Shown: positions 26,126 through 37,631, numbered from the stretch's first letter. The stretch is DNA of 64,000 bases from DASSUW01 sp963844205 (GCA_963844205.1 CAWJNK010000014.1:1426001-1490000), one strand, 5' to 3'. Numbers and translations: made by a program. The notes: generated by a model not told the origin, from the sequence alone.

Positions 26126-27007
26126 ATGGTGTCGGTCGTCGCCTGCCTGGTGCTGGGGCTCGTGCTGCTCGCCTCGGCGATCGCGAAGCTCGTCGACCCG
26201 TTCGGGAGCCGGGCGGCGCTGGCCACGTACGGCGTCCGCTCGGCGCGTGCCGCGAAGGCGCTGTGGACGGTCCTGGTCGCGGTCGAGCTGGCGCTCGCGG
26301 CGGGAGTCGGCGCCGGGCTCGACGCCGCGGCGTACGCGGCGGCCGCCCTGCTGACGGTGTTCTGCGCGGCGCAGGCGGTGGCGCTCGCGACAGGCCGCGC
26401 CGGCGCGCCGTGCGCGTGCTTCGGCGCCCGCGGGCGGATCTCGCGCGGCTCGGTGACGCGCGCCGCGCTGCTCGCCGTCGCGTTTGCGGCGCTGCCGCTG
26501 CTTCCGCGCACGGAGCCGAGCACCGAGGGGTGGCTCGCGATCGGGCTCGGCGCGGCGCTGCTCGGGCTCGTCGCGCTCGCCGTGCTGGTGCTGGCGCTGG
26601 CGCGCGAGGTGGGGATGCTGCGGCTCGCGGCCGACCCGCGAGGCGCGCTCGAGCTCGCGCACGAGGGGCCGGAGGTCGGCGGCCGCACGGCGCTCGCCGA
26701 GCACCTCGAGGTACCTCCCGGGCGGATCGGCCTCGCCGTCTTCAGCTCGGAGGGCTGCGGGCTGTGCCGCGCGCTGGAGCCGGCCGTGGCCACCTTCGGC
26801 CGCGATCCGCGGGTCGTGCTGCGCACGTTCGACGAGGTGCGCGACGCGGACGCCTGGGCGGCGGCCGACGTTCCCGGCAGCCCGTTCGCGGTGGCGCTCG
26901 ACGGCGACGGGACGGTGCTGGCCAAGGGCACGTTCAACACCGGGGCGCAGCTCGAGTCGGTGCTGGCGGCGGCCGAGCGGCGGCGAGGGCTCGTCGGTGC
27001 TCAGTGA
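26126..27007 (+). CDS. MauE/DoxX-type membrane protein fused to a thioredoxin-like domain
   Basis: 293 residues. Four to five hydrophobic segments in the first ~165 residues (MVSVVACLVLGLVLLASAIA onward) match the MauE/DoxX redox-associated family, including a CACFG pair. After a TM anchor the C-terminal ~110 residues form a thioredoxin-like domain with the active site SSEGCGLCRALEP (CGLC), comparable to MauD. In methylamine-utilisation clusters MauE and MauD help fold a Cys-rich secreted subunit (established). Here both functions are in one chain. The gene overlaps the next (Cys-rich Tat protein) by 11 bp. Confidence 0.75.
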   Translation: MVSVVACLVLGLVLLASAIAKLVDPFGSRAALATYGVRSARAAKALWTVLVAVELALAAGVGAGLDAAAYAAAALLTVFCAAQAVALATGRAGAPCACFGARGRISRGSVTRAALLAVAFAALPLLPRTEPSTEGWLAIGLGAALLGLVALAVLVLALAREVGMLRLAADPRGALELAHEGPEVGGRTALAEHLEVPPGRIGLAVFSSEGCGLCRALEPAVATFGRDPRVVLRTFDEVRDADAWAAADVPGSPFAVALDGDGTVLAKGTFNTGAQLESVLAAAERRRGLVGAQ

Positions 27008-27554
27008 CCGGCTCGCCGCCGGGACCTCCCGTCGCGGCTTCCTCTCGCGTGTCTCGGGCGCCGTCATGGGACTCACCGGCGCGGGCGCGGTCGGCGGGCT
27101 CGTGGCCCCGGGCGAGGCCGAGGCCTACCACTTCTGCGGGCACATCTACACGACCGACTCCTGCCCCCACCCGACCGGCCTGCCGCGGATCGACTCGCGA
27201 GGCTACCCGCTGCGCGCCGCCGACGGCCACCGGATCGACGACCTCGGCCGGCTGATCGGCTCCGACGGCCGTGCGGTCGACGAGGACGAGCGACCGCTCA
27301 CCGACCCCGACGGGCGGCCGCTCCCGATCGCGACCCGCAGCCGCGTGTGCGACGTTGTCGCCGACCGCTTCAGCATCAGCACGCAGGTCGACGGCGCCTG
27401 GTACCGCTGCTGCGGCGGTCGCATCCGCAAGCTCGTCGACTGCTGCTCGCCCCATCCGAGGCGCATCAACGGCGACGCCTCGCTGACGGGCTACTGCTAC
27501 AAGGGCCGCCGGGTCTTCTGCGTCATGTACTACGACACCAACATCAAATGTTAG
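26997..27554 (+). CDS. Cys-rich Tat-exported protein (MauA-like position)
   Basis: 185 residues from a GTG at 26997. Near the N-terminus SRRGFLSRVSGAVMGLTGAG is a twin-arginine signal ending around GEAEA. The mature ~140 residues hold ten Cys in a spacing (HFC, DSC, RVC, RCC, DCC, GYC, VFC, IKC) suggestive of five disulfides. The middle contains reiterated acidic, RxLxDxDGRPL-like turns. Only one Trp is present (GAWYRCC), so the tryptophan tryptophylquinone of methylamine dehydrogenase light chain cannot form. Upstream and downstream genes encode disulfide-forming machinery, so it is the obvious client of that machinery. Function unknown. A strong hairpin follows. Confidence 0.7.
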   Translation: MLSDRLAAGTSRRGFLSRVSGAVMGLTGAGAVGGLVAPGEAEAYHFCGHIYTTDSCPHPTGLPRIDSRGYPLRAADGHRIDDLGRLIGSDGRAVDEDERPLTDPDGRPLPIATRSRVCDVVADRFSISTQVDGAWYRCCGGRIRKLVDCCSPHPRRINGDASLTGYCYKGRRVFCVMYYDTNIKC

Positions 27555-27616
27555 GGGAACGCCGGCCCGGGGGGCCGGGTTCCCTTGCGGGTGTTCGCCC
27601 AGAGGGCGAAACCCGC
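27555..27616 (+). terminator. Two tandem hairpins after the Cys-rich gene
   Basis: Hairpin 1 (27555-27584): GGGAAC and CCGGCC pair with GGCCGG and GTTCCC, one unpaired G between the half-stems. Hairpin 2 (27587-27616): GCGGGT and TTCGCCC pair with GGGCGAA and ACCCGC, again one bulged G. They start at the stop codon and could attenuate transcription into the CcdA-like gene, lowering its level relative to the Cys-rich protein. Confidence 0.6.
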
Positions 27617-27639
27617 GGCCGGGACGAGAGGCGGATTGC

Positions 27640-28296
27640 GTGCTAGACACCGTTCTCATCGTCGCGGCGGCCGCGGCCGGGGTCACCGGCGCGTGGTCGC
27701 CGTGCGGCTTCTCGATGGTGGAGACGCTCGCGCCGGCCGGCTACGCCGGGCGGCTGCGGACGACGCTGGCGGCGTGCGCCACGTTCGCGGCCGGCGCGCT
27801 GGCGGGCGGCGCGATCACGTTCGGCGGGCTCGCGCTGCTGGGCTCAGCGCTCGGAGCCGGCGGGCCGGTGGCGCTGGCGGTGGCGGCCGCGTTCGCGCTC
27901 GCTGCGGCCGCGGGCGAGGCGCGCGGCGCGCGGATCCTGCCGCAGGTCCGGCGCCAGGTGCCGGAGTCGTGGCGCCGGCGGCTGCCGGTGCCGCTCGCGG
28001 CCGGGCTCTACGGCGTGCTGCTCGGGCTCGGCTTCACGACGTTCATCCTCACGTTCGCGGTCTGGGCGCTCGCCGGCGTGTGCGTGGCGGTCGGCGACCC
28101 GGCGCTCGGGCTCGCGGTCGGGCTCGCCTTCGGGGGTGGGCGGCTGCTGCCGGTGGTCGCGCTCGCCCCCACGGCGGGCACCGGCCGCGGCGCCGCGCTC
28201 CACGCCGCGATGGCCGAGCGGCCGCAGATCCTGCGCTCGCTGCGCGCGGTCGACGCCGTGGCGCTCGTCGCGTGCGCGGTCGTCCTGGTGGCCTGA
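27640..28296 (+). CDS. CcdA/DsbD-type transmembrane electron transporter-like protein
   Basis: 218 residues, GTG start behind GAGAGGCGG. About six hydrophobic segments with small-residue-rich helices; the first helix contains GAWSPCGFSM, matching the SPC of CcdA/DsbD TM1. The second Cys normally found in TM4 is not present at the matching place (GLGFTTFILTF), so the classical intramembrane dithiol is incomplete. It fits as donor of electrons to the thioredoxin domain encoded at 26126. The next gene starts in a TGATG overlap. Confidence 0.65.
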   Translation: MLDTVLIVAAAAAGVTGAWSPCGFSMVETLAPAGYAGRLRTTLAACATFAAGALAGGAITFGGLALLGSALGAGGPVALAVAAAFALAAAAGEARGARILPQVRRQVPESWRRRLPVPLAAGLYGVLLGLGFTTFILTFAVWALAGVCVAVGDPALGLAVGLAFGGGRLLPVVALAPTAGTGRGAALHAAMAERPQILRSLRAVDAVALVACAVVLVA

Positions 28297-29114
28297 TGGC
28301 CGAGAAGCTGGCGTCTAACGCGAGCGACCCCAGCGTCGACGGGCGGCTGGTGGCGTGGCACGAGGCCGGCGAGGCCGGGATCCTGCTGCGCGACGGGCAG
28401 CGGGCCCGCGTCGAAGGGAGCCATCCCGCGCTGGGCGGGCAGCGCATCGCGGTCGTCAGCGGCGACGAGATCGACGTGCGGTCGACGGCGGGCGAGGACT
28501 TCGAGACCCGCGTCGCCGCCCAGGGCGCCGACGCTGTCGCGGTCTCGGCGTCGTGGCTCGCCTGGCGCGCTCGCGAGGGGGACGGCGACGTGATCTACGC
28601 CGCTCCGCTGGCCGGCGGGGAGACCGTCGAGGTCGTTCGCGCCGCCGAGCTCGGCCGGCCCGCACTGGACGACGAGCGCGTGGCGTTCCACCTCACCAGC
28701 TCGCGTTCCGGGCGGATCGTCGTCATCGACCTCGCGACCGGCCAGGGCGGCACCGTCCGCCAGGAGAAGCGCGCGCTGCTGCTCAACCCGTCGCTCCAAG
28801 GCGGCCGGCTCCTTTACGTGCGCGCGGTCTTCTCCGGCCAGGAGCTGCGGCTCGGCCCGGTGAGGCGCCGCTCGCCGCGCCGCGACCGCCGCCTGTGGAG
28901 GACCGTTCCCACCGGCCGCCGCGACGCCGGGCACGAGCCCGGCGACATCCACAAGCAGCACGGGCAGCCGCACAAGCTCTGGCCCCGGCCCCGTCGCGGC
29001 CTGTCCGCGACGCTGTGGACCACCGCGCTCGGCGACGACGCCGCCTACGTGACGCGACTCCGCCAGATCGCCGGCAAGCCGCTCGCCGCCGAGATCCTGC
29101 GCGTGCCCCGCTAA
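28296..29114 (+). CDS. Beta-propeller-like protein of unknown function
   Basis: 272 residues, ATG overlapping the previous stop (TGATG). Repeated short blades are visible: SDPSVDGRLVAWHEAGEAGI, ASWLAWRAREGDGDVIYAAP, GRPALDDERVAFHLTSSRSG, NPSLQGGRLLYVRAVFSGQE. This is the TolB/WD-like pattern. No signal peptide is seen, so it appears cytoplasmic. The location resembles the heavy-chain (MauB propeller) position in mau operons, but it is shorter and unexported, so homology is not claimed. Confidence 0.6.
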   Translation: MAEKLASNASDPSVDGRLVAWHEAGEAGILLRDGQRARVEGSHPALGGQRIAVVSGDEIDVRSTAGEDFETRVAAQGADAVAVSASWLAWRAREGDGDVIYAAPLAGGETVEVVRAAELGRPALDDERVAFHLTSSRSGRIVVIDLATGQGGTVRQEKRALLLNPSLQGGRLLYVRAVFSGQELRLGPVRRRSPRRDRRLWRTVPTGRRDAGHEPGDIHKQHGQPHKLWPRPRRGLSATLWTTALGDDAAYVTRLRQIAGKPLAAEILRVPR

Positions 29115-29158
29115 CCGACCGGGTAGGGCCACCGGGACGGATTTCGGAGGGAGGCTCG

Positions 29159-30895
29159 ATGATGCGCAGGATCCTCGTAGTGGCAGTCGTGGCGGTGGCA
29201 CTGGCGGTCCCGGCGGCACAGGCGGGAGCCCAGGACAAGCAACCGACGGCGACCGGCAGCGGAGGGGCGGCCGGGACGGTCGACGCGCTCGCCACCAAGG
29301 CGGCGATCGACACGCTCAAGCGCGGCGGCAACGCGGTGGACGCCACGGTGGCTGCGGCCGGCGTGCTCGGCGTGACCGAGCCGTACTCGTCGGGCATCGG
29401 CGGCGGCGGCTTCATGGTCATCCGCACGCCGCAGGGCCGGGTCACGACGATCGACGGCCGCGAGAAGGCGCCCGACGCGATGAGGCCGGACTCGTTCTTC
29501 GAGAACGGCGCCGCCCTGAGCTTCGATCCCGCCCGCTTCAGCGGCCTCTCGGCCGGCGTGCCCGGCACCGTCGCACAATGGGACGAGGCGCTCGACCGCT
29601 TCGGCCGCTTCTCCCTGCGCACGGTGCTCCAGCCGGGCATCGACGTCGCGAGGCGCGGCTTCACCGTCGACCAGACGTTCGTGGACCAGACGACGCCGGT
29701 GGTGGACTACTTCAACGACGTGCCGTCCACGGCGGCGATCTACCTCGACCCCGACGGCACGCCGCGCGACGTCGGCAGCACGCTGCGCAACCCCGATCTC
29801 GCCCACACGTACGAGCTGATCGCGCGCTCCGGCCCGCGGGCGTTCTACAAGGGCCCGGTGGCCCGCGCGATGGCCCGCGCCGCGCAGCGGCCGCCGATCG
29901 CCGCGGATGCCAACCACGTCTGGCGCCCCGGCCTGATGACCGAGAAGGACCTGCGCCGCTACGACGCGGTGTGGCGGGATCCGACGCGAATCGGCTACAA
30001 GGGCCTCGACGTCTGGGGCATGGGCCCGCCGTCGAGCGGCGGCTCGACCGTCGGCGAGGCGCTGAACATCCTGGAGGGCCTCCCGCTTTCGCCCGCCGCG
30101 CGCACGCGGTCGCTGCACTTCTTCCTCGAGGCCTCGCGCTACGCGTTCGCCGACCGCAACAAGTACCTCGGCGACCCCGACTACGTGAACGTGCCGCTGC
30201 CCTGCCTGCTGTCGGACGCGTTCGCCGCCCAGCGGCGATCGCTGATCACCGACCGCGCCGTCAACGCCGCCGTCGACGGCGGCGACTGCGGCCCGGCGGG
30301 AACTCCCGCGGCCGGTCACGAGGGCCCATCCACGACCCACCTGACGGTCGCCGACAAGGACGGCTACGTGGTCTCGTACACGTTCACGATCGAGTCGACG
30401 GGCGGCAACGGCATCGTGGTGCCCGGCTACGGGTTCCTGCTCAACAACGAGCTGACCGACTTCAACTTCGACTCGCTCACGCATCCCAACCGGGCCGACG
30501 GCGGCAAGCGGCCGCGGAGCTCGATGGCGCCGACGATCATCACCCGCGACGGCCGGCCGTTCCTGGCGGTCGGCTCGCCGGGCGGCTCGATGATCATCAC
30601 CACCGTCCTGCAGGTCCTGGTCGAGCGGCTGGAGCTCGGCAAGACGCTGCCGGAGGCGATCGCCGCGCCGCGGGCGTCGCAGCGCAACGGCGCGACCTCG
30701 ATCGCCGAGCCGTTGTTCATGCAGACCGAGGCGCCGGCGCTGACCGCCGCCCACGGGCACGCATTCGGGACGCCGCAGAGCGAGATCGGCGCGGTGACCG
30801 GGATCGAGTTCCTCGGCGGCGGGCGGTTCCTGGCGGCGGCGGAGCCCATCCGGCGAGGCGGCGGGAGCGCCGCCGTGGTCATGCAAGACCGTTAG
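29159..30895 (+). CDS. ggt: Gamma-glutamyltransferase (GGT)
   Basis: 578 residues with a signal peptide (MRRILVVAVVAVALAVPAAQ). GGAGGGAGG precedes the ATG. The Ntn-hydrolase hallmark GPSTTHLTVADKDGYVVSYT supplies the nucleophilic Thr at which the precursor self-cleaves into two chains. EPYSSGIGGGGFMVI and the late SPGGSMIITTVLQV are conserved substrate-site regions. It cleaves gamma-glutamyl bonds of glutathione and similar compounds outside the membrane; Actinobacteria may use it on other gamma-glutamyl peptides. The stop codon is inside the repeat at 30891. Confidence 0.92.
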   Translation: MMRRILVVAVVAVALAVPAAQAGAQDKQPTATGSGGAAGTVDALATKAAIDTLKRGGNAVDATVAAAGVLGVTEPYSSGIGGGGFMVIRTPQGRVTTIDGREKAPDAMRPDSFFENGAALSFDPARFSGLSAGVPGTVAQWDEALDRFGRFSLRTVLQPGIDVARRGFTVDQTFVDQTTPVVDYFNDVPSTAAIYLDPDGTPRDVGSTLRNPDLAHTYELIARSGPRAFYKGPVARAMARAAQRPPIAADANHVWRPGLMTEKDLRRYDAVWRDPTRIGYKGLDVWGMGPPSSGGSTVGEALNILEGLPLSPAARTRSLHFFLEASRYAFADRNKYLGDPDYVNVPLPCLLSDAFAAQRRSLITDRAVNAAVDGGDCGPAGTPAAGHEGPSTTHLTVADKDGYVVSYTFTIESTGGNGIVVPGYGFLLNNELTDFNFDSLTHPNRADGGKRPRSSMAPTIITRDGRPFLAVGSPGGSMIITTVLQVLVERLELGKTLPEAIAAPRASQRNGATSIAEPLFMQTEAPALTAAHGHAFGTPQSEIGAVTGIEFLGGGRFLAAAEPIRRGGGSAAVVMQDR

Positions 30896-30969
30896 CCACG
30901 CTAATTAGGGGTCAGACCCCTGATTAGCCAAGCGAACTAGGGGTCTGACCCCTGGTTCGCTTGGCTAAC
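30891..30969. repeat. Double palindrome with AGGGGTC-core, supplying two stop codons
   Basis: First hairpin 30901-30927 with arms CTAATTAGGGGTC / GACCCCTGATTAG. Second, 30924-30968, with arms TTAGCCAAGCGAAC / GTTCGCTTGGCTAA around AGGGGTCTGACCCCT. The TAG of ggt (30893-30895) and the TAG of the convergent HAD gene (30937-30939) both lie in the element, and the HAD C-terminal residues NQGSDP are encoded by it. Confidence 0.75.
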
Positions 30970-31644
30970 GAAGTCCTCGAGGACCGGCAGGAGGGCGTGG
31001 GCGCCGTCGACGACGGAGTCCGCGTCCGCCAGCGCCTCGATCGCGTACGGGCCGGTGGCGACAGCCGCGACGCGGACTCCGTCGGCGCGCGCGCACGCGA
31101 TGTCGCGCGGCGTGTCGCCGATCACGACCGTGCGCTCGCGGGGCCAGTCGCCGGCGCGCCGTCTCGCGATCGCGGGCAACTCGGAGCGGTCGAGGTGGTC
31201 GGAGCCGAAGCCGCCCTGGCCGGGCTCGAAGTAGTCGCCGATCCCGGCCCGGGCGAGCTTGACCCGCGCGATCGGCTCGAGGTTGCCGGTCACGAGCGAG
31301 AGGCGGAACTCGTCCGGCCGCGCGGCCAGGGCCGCGAGGAGCTCGGGCACGCCCGGCGCCACGCGGTCCGAGAGGTCCGGGCACAGCCGCTCGTACGCCT
31401 CGACCGCGGCGGCCTGCACGTCCGCCCAGCGCGCGTCGGCCACCTCGCCGGCGACCCCGGCCGCCACGAGGGTGTCGCGCACGATCCCGCCGTCCGTCAT
31501 CCCGGCGACCTCCACCGTCCCGCCGTCGAGCGCCGGCAGCCCGTGCAGGCGCGCCGCCGCCTCGCGCAGCGCCTGGCCATGCTCGACGCCCGCTCGCTGC
31601 AGCAGCGTGCCGTCGATGTCGAACAGCAGCAGCAGGCGGCTCAG
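30937..31644 (-). CDS. HAD-superfamily phosphatase
   Basis: 235 residues. Motif I is LLLFDIDGTLL at the very N-terminus, motif III VKLARAG, and motif IV VVIGDTPRDIACA, giving a phosphoglycolate phosphatase-like member with an alpha-helical cap. No ATG/GTG/TTG lies near motif I. A CTG at 31644 overlaps the stop of the M42 peptidase gene (CTGA) and is the likely start. The C-terminus is encoded by the palindromic repeat at 30891. Substrate unknown. Confidence 0.75.
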   Translation of the reverse strand: MSRLLLLFDIDGTLLQRAGVEHGQALREAAARLHGLPALDGGTVEVAGMTDGGIVRDTLVAAGVAGEVADARWADVQAAAVEAYERLCPDLSDRVAPGVPELLAALAARPDEFRLSLVTGNLEPIARVKLARAGIGDYFEPGQGGFGSDHLDRSELPAIARRRAGDWPRERTVVIGDTPRDIACARADGVRVAAVATGPYAIEALADADSVVDGAHALLPVLEDFVSQANQGSDP

Positions 31645-32696
31645 CGCTTCAGGTCCAGGCCGGGCTCGAGCCGGCGGACGAAGGCGGCGATCAGCTTGGC
31701 GGCGTTCTCGACGTCGTCGAGCTGGACCATCTCCACCGGCGAGTGCATGTAGCGGAGCGGGATCGAGACGATGCTCGACGGGATGCCGCCGCGCGAGACG
31801 TGGAACGCGTCCGCGTCGGTGCCCGTCGAGCGTCCCGAGGCGGCGACCGTGAACGGGATGCCCTCGGCCTCGGCGGCGGCGTGGATGAGCTCGAAGACCG
31901 TCGGATCGAGCGTCGAGCCGCGCTGGAGCACCGGCCCGGTGCCGAACCGGTGGCGGCCGAGCTCCTTCTCGTCGGTGCCGGGGGCGTCGGTGGAGAACGT
32001 CACGTCGACCACCACGGCGATGTCCGGGCGCAGCGAGTACGCCGTCGTGCGGGAGCCGCCGAAGCTGATCTCCTCCTGGGCCACGGCGACCGCCGCGACG
32101 TCGCCCGGCGCGCCGCCCGCCTCGGCCACGAGCCGCGCTGCCTCGAGCGCCACGTAGCAGCCGAGCCGGTTGTCCATCGAACGGGAGAGCACGCGGTTGT
32201 TGGGCAGCTCGACCGGCTCGCCGGCGATCACCGCCACATCGCCGATCCGCACCCGCGAGCGCGCGTCGTCTCCGTCCTTGGCGGCGATGTCGATGTGCAG
32301 GTTCTTGAGCTCCGGCGCCTTCTTGCGCTCGTCGTCCTTCTGCAGGTGGATCGGCTTCTTCCCGACCACGCCCGTCACGCGGCCGTCGCGCGTCGAGATC
32401 TCGACCCGCTGGCCCACGAGGATCGTCGAGTCCCAGCCCCCCACGGCGGTGAACCACAGGAAGCCGTCGTCGTCGATGTGGTGGACGATCAGCCCGATCT
32501 CGTCGATGTGCCCGACCACCGCCACGAACGGCCCGTCGGCGGTGCCTTTGACGCGCGCGACCGTCGACCCGACCGTGTCGTGCGCGATCTCCGCGAAGGC
32601 GGCCGCCGCCTCGCGGAAGACGGCGGCCGGCGCCTGCTCGTACCCGGACGGCCCGGGCGCGGTCAGGAGCTTGCGAAGCGTCTCGGGAACGGCCAT
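31641..32696 (-). CDS. M42 family metallo-aminopeptidase
   Basis: 351 residues, full family length. Metal and catalytic residues: His/Asp in VVGHIDEIG, Asp in SMDNRLGCYV, Glu-Glu in VAQEEISFGG, Asp in VVVDVTFS and His in YMHSPVEMV. Such enzymes (glutamyl aminopeptidase, TET peptidase) form large self-compartmentalised oligomers that digest short peptides. ATG at 32696 with TAAGCT 10 nt upstream. It overlaps the HAD gene downstream. Confidence 0.9.
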   Translation of the reverse strand: MAVPETLRKLLTAPGPSGYEQAPAAVFREAAAAFAEIAHDTVGSTVARVKGTADGPFVAVVGHIDEIGLIVHHIDDDGFLWFTAVGGWDSTILVGQRVEISTRDGRVTGVVGKKPIHLQKDDERKKAPELKNLHIDIAAKDGDDARSRVRIGDVAVIAGEPVELPNNRVLSRSMDNRLGCYVALEAARLVAEAGGAPGDVAAVAVAQEEISFGGSRTTAYSLRPDIAVVVDVTFSTDAPGTDEKELGRHRFGTGPVLQRGSTLDPTVFELIHAAAEAEGIPFTVAASGRSTGTDADAFHVSRGGIPSSIVSIPLRYMHSPVEMVQLDDVENAAKLIAAFVRRLEPGLDLKR

Positions 32697-32709
32697 AGGG
32701 CCGAGCAGC

Positions 32710-35478
<2,769 letters not shown>

Positions 35479-35511
35479 GGTCTCTCCGGTGTCAGAAGTC
35501 TCACCCTGAGA

Positions 35512-36033
35512 CTACCCCGGAAGCGACAGCCAACCCCTCCCGTAGTCGACCCGCACGGGGTCCCCGTCCTTGGTGTGCCAGGCGATCGTGAGCGGAATCT
35601 CCTCGCCCGGCCGCAGCACCGCGATCCGGCCCGTCCGCTGCAGCTCGGTGTCCGGCACCTGGGCGGGCCCGCGGCCGGCCGCCCACAGCGACCTGCCGAA
35701 CGCCTGCAGGAACACGGGCGCCGCGTCGACCGGGTCGCCGGCGGCGTCGATCAGCCGCACGTCGCCGATGTCGACCCGCAGCGGGTGCAGGCCGTCGTTG
35801 CGCAGCTTGGCGGTCATCACGCGGTCGCCGGGCAGCGTCGGGTGCGTGAACACGTCGGTGTCGCCCGACCAGACGAGCGGGCCGGAGCGGTCCTGGCCGC
35901 CGGTGAGCGGGATCAGCGCCGCGGCCGCGAGCGCGGCGGCGACGGCCGCGGCGACGAGGCGGCGGCGCAGGAAGTTCGGGGTCTCGACGAGCCCGAGCGG
36001 GGGCGCGTCGGCAGGTCCTACCCAGGTGCTCAT
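35512..36033 (-). CDS. Membrane-anchored protein with an extracytoplasmic beta domain
   Basis: 173 residues. A single TM helix (RRRLVAAAVAAALAAAALIP) follows a ~23-residue cytoplasmic start; the rest is beta-rich (VFTHPTLPGDRVMTAKLRND, LRPGEEIPLTIAWHTKDGDP) like a DUF4352/Ig-type domain. Its ATG overlaps the stop of the beta-helix gene (ATGA), so both are made from one mRNA. Function unknown. Confidence 0.65.
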   Translation of the reverse strand: MSTWVGPADAPPLGLVETPNFLRRRLVAAAVAAALAAAALIPLTGGQDRSGPLVWSGDTDVFTHPTLPGDRVMTAKLRNDGLHPLRVDIGDVRLIDAAGDPVDAAPVFLQAFGRSLWAAGRGPAQVPDTELQRTGRIAVLRPGEEIPLTIAWHTKDGDPVRVDYGRGWLSLPG

Positions 36034-37631
36034 CGCGGTTCCTCCGGCCGGGTGAACCAGTCGCAGCCCGGCGGGTCGGGGTTCTCGTACGGGTCCCACG
36101 TGGCGCACGTGGCCTGGCTGGCGGTCTTGTGCGGCAGGCCGGGGCTGAACACCGTCGAGCCCGGGCAGGCCGGCAGGCCGGTCAGCACGTTCGAGCTCGG
36201 CGCGCCGCCCGCCGGCCCGACGTTGCCGCTCCAGCAGTTGCCGCGGCCCTCCTCGTCCCACCAGAAGTCGTTGCCGTTCGGGTCCCGCGCGCCGTCGGGC
36301 GTGACGCCCATCTTGTTGTCGGCGAACAGGTTGTCGAACGACGTGTCGATGCCCTTCTCGGGCTCGCCGCGGAACGCGGCGGGGACGTACAGCAGCTTCA
36401 CGCCGTCGCGCCAGTTGTCCCAGATGGTGTTGTCGCGGACGATGTCGCCGTTGCCGCCGAAGATGCCGATGCCGGTGCCGACCGGGACCTGGAACGTCGG
36501 GCACACGATCGTCGGGTCACGCTCCTCGATCGGCGTGTCGCGGCAGTAGGCGTCGCGCTCGTCGTTGAAGTAGTCCTCGTTGTTGGAGTAGATGAGGTTC
36601 CGCTCCCACTTCGCGCAGTCCTGCGGCATGCCGGGATGCCCGGACGCGAACGAGTCGGTGGTCATGCCGGTCGCGTTGTGGTGGAAGCGGTTGTCGTGCG
36701 CCCACACGCCGTTGCCGGCCGTGCCCGAGTAGCCGATCGTGTTGTGGTGCGAGTCGCTGTCGCGGATCTCGATCCCGTAGCGCGCGCAGTGACCCTCCGG
36801 CCCCGATCCCGGGTAGATGCCGGAGTCGCCGGAGCCGAACGCCTCGAGCCGGTTGTAGAGGCCGTGGTCGGACGTGAAGGAGAGGAACCCGTACTCGCGC
36901 GAGTAGCGCGACTGGATGTCCTCCATCCGGAAGCCGTTCGTCTCGAGGACGTAGACGTTGTTGAAGTCCGAGAACTCGACCGTGAAGTTGCGCAGGGAGA
37001 TGCCGTCGGCGCGGTCGGCGCGGATCACGTTGAGCTTCGTCCGCTGGCCCGAGATGAGGACGTCCTCGCGCGTGCGGCCCATGCCCTCGATCTGGAGGTT
37101 GCACTTGGAGTCGCAGACGCGGTCCTCGTCCGGCCCGTCGCCGATGATCGCGATCAGGTTCTGGGCGTTCGGGCACTTGCGCTGGTACTCGTAGTTGGCC
37201 ACCTTCGCGCCGCCGCCCTCGCCGGCGACGCCGGACGCGAGGATCGAGCTGCCGATCTCCTCGTAGTCGTCCGCGCAGCGCGGGTCGGGCTCGGGCGCCT
37301 CGCGGCTGGGCTCCTCGCGGTAGACGCCCGGCATGACGCGGATGATCGCCCCGTTGTGGGCCGCGTCCACGGCGGCCTGGATGTGCTGGAACCCGCAGGC
37401 TTCGAGTTGCTGGAGGCGGGTCGCCATCAGCTCGGGCTGGTCGGCGAACGACTGCCGGATCCGGTCCGCAGAGTCCTCCTTGCAGACCGTGAGCTCCTGT
37501 GTGGCGGTGGTTCGGTGCTCGGGCACGCTCCCCGTGCTGCCGTCCGGGAAGTAGGCCTTGCGCTCGGGATGGGCGAGCGCGGCCGGCGCGGCGACTGCAA
37601 GCACCACGACGGCGAGCAGGATCGCTCTCAT
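36030..37631 (-). CDS. Secreted right-handed beta-helix protein
   Basis: 533 residues with a signal peptide (MRAILLAVVVLAVAAPAALA). From about residue 75 it shows parallel beta-helix coils: IQAAVDAAHNGAIIRVMPGV, ISLRNFTVEFSDFNNVYVLE, HHNTIGYSGTAGNGVWAHDN, DIVRDNTIWDNWRDGVKLL. Numerous Cys are present in the loops. Architecture matches pectate-lyase-like/NosD-type surface proteins; no catalytic site can be assigned. It is followed, with ATGA overlap, by the membrane-anchored beta protein, which may be a partner. Confidence 0.8.
   Translation of the reverse strand: MRAILLAVVVLAVAAPAALAHPERKAYFPDGSTGSVPEHRTTATQELTVCKEDSADRIRQSFADQPELMATRLQQLEACGFQHIQAAVDAAHNGAIIRVMPGVYREEPSREAPEPDPRCADDYEEIGSSILASGVAGEGGGAKVANYEYQRKCPNAQNLIAIIGDGPDEDRVCDSKCNLQIEGMGRTREDVLISGQRTKLNVIRADRADGISLRNFTVEFSDFNNVYVLETNGFRMEDIQSRYSREYGFLSFTSDHGLYNRLEAFGSGDSGIYPGSGPEGHCARYGIEIRDSDSHHNTIGYSGTAGNGVWAHDNRFHHNATGMTTDSFASGHPGMPQDCAKWERNLIYSNNEDYFNDERDAYCRDTPIEERDPTIVCPTFQVPVGTGIGIFGGNGDIVRDNTIWDNWRDGVKLLYVPAAFRGEPEKGIDTSFDNLFADNKMGVTPDGARDPNGNDFWWDEEGRGNCWSGNVGPAGGAPSSNVLTGLPACPGSTVFSPGLPHKTASQATCATWDPYENPDPPGCDWFTRPEEPR

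Noticed and set aside
26997..27554. Methylamine dehydrogenase light chain (mauA)
   Set aside because: Context and Cys content are suggestive, but only one Trp is present so the TTQ cofactor is impossible, and the heavy-chain gene is not recognisable.
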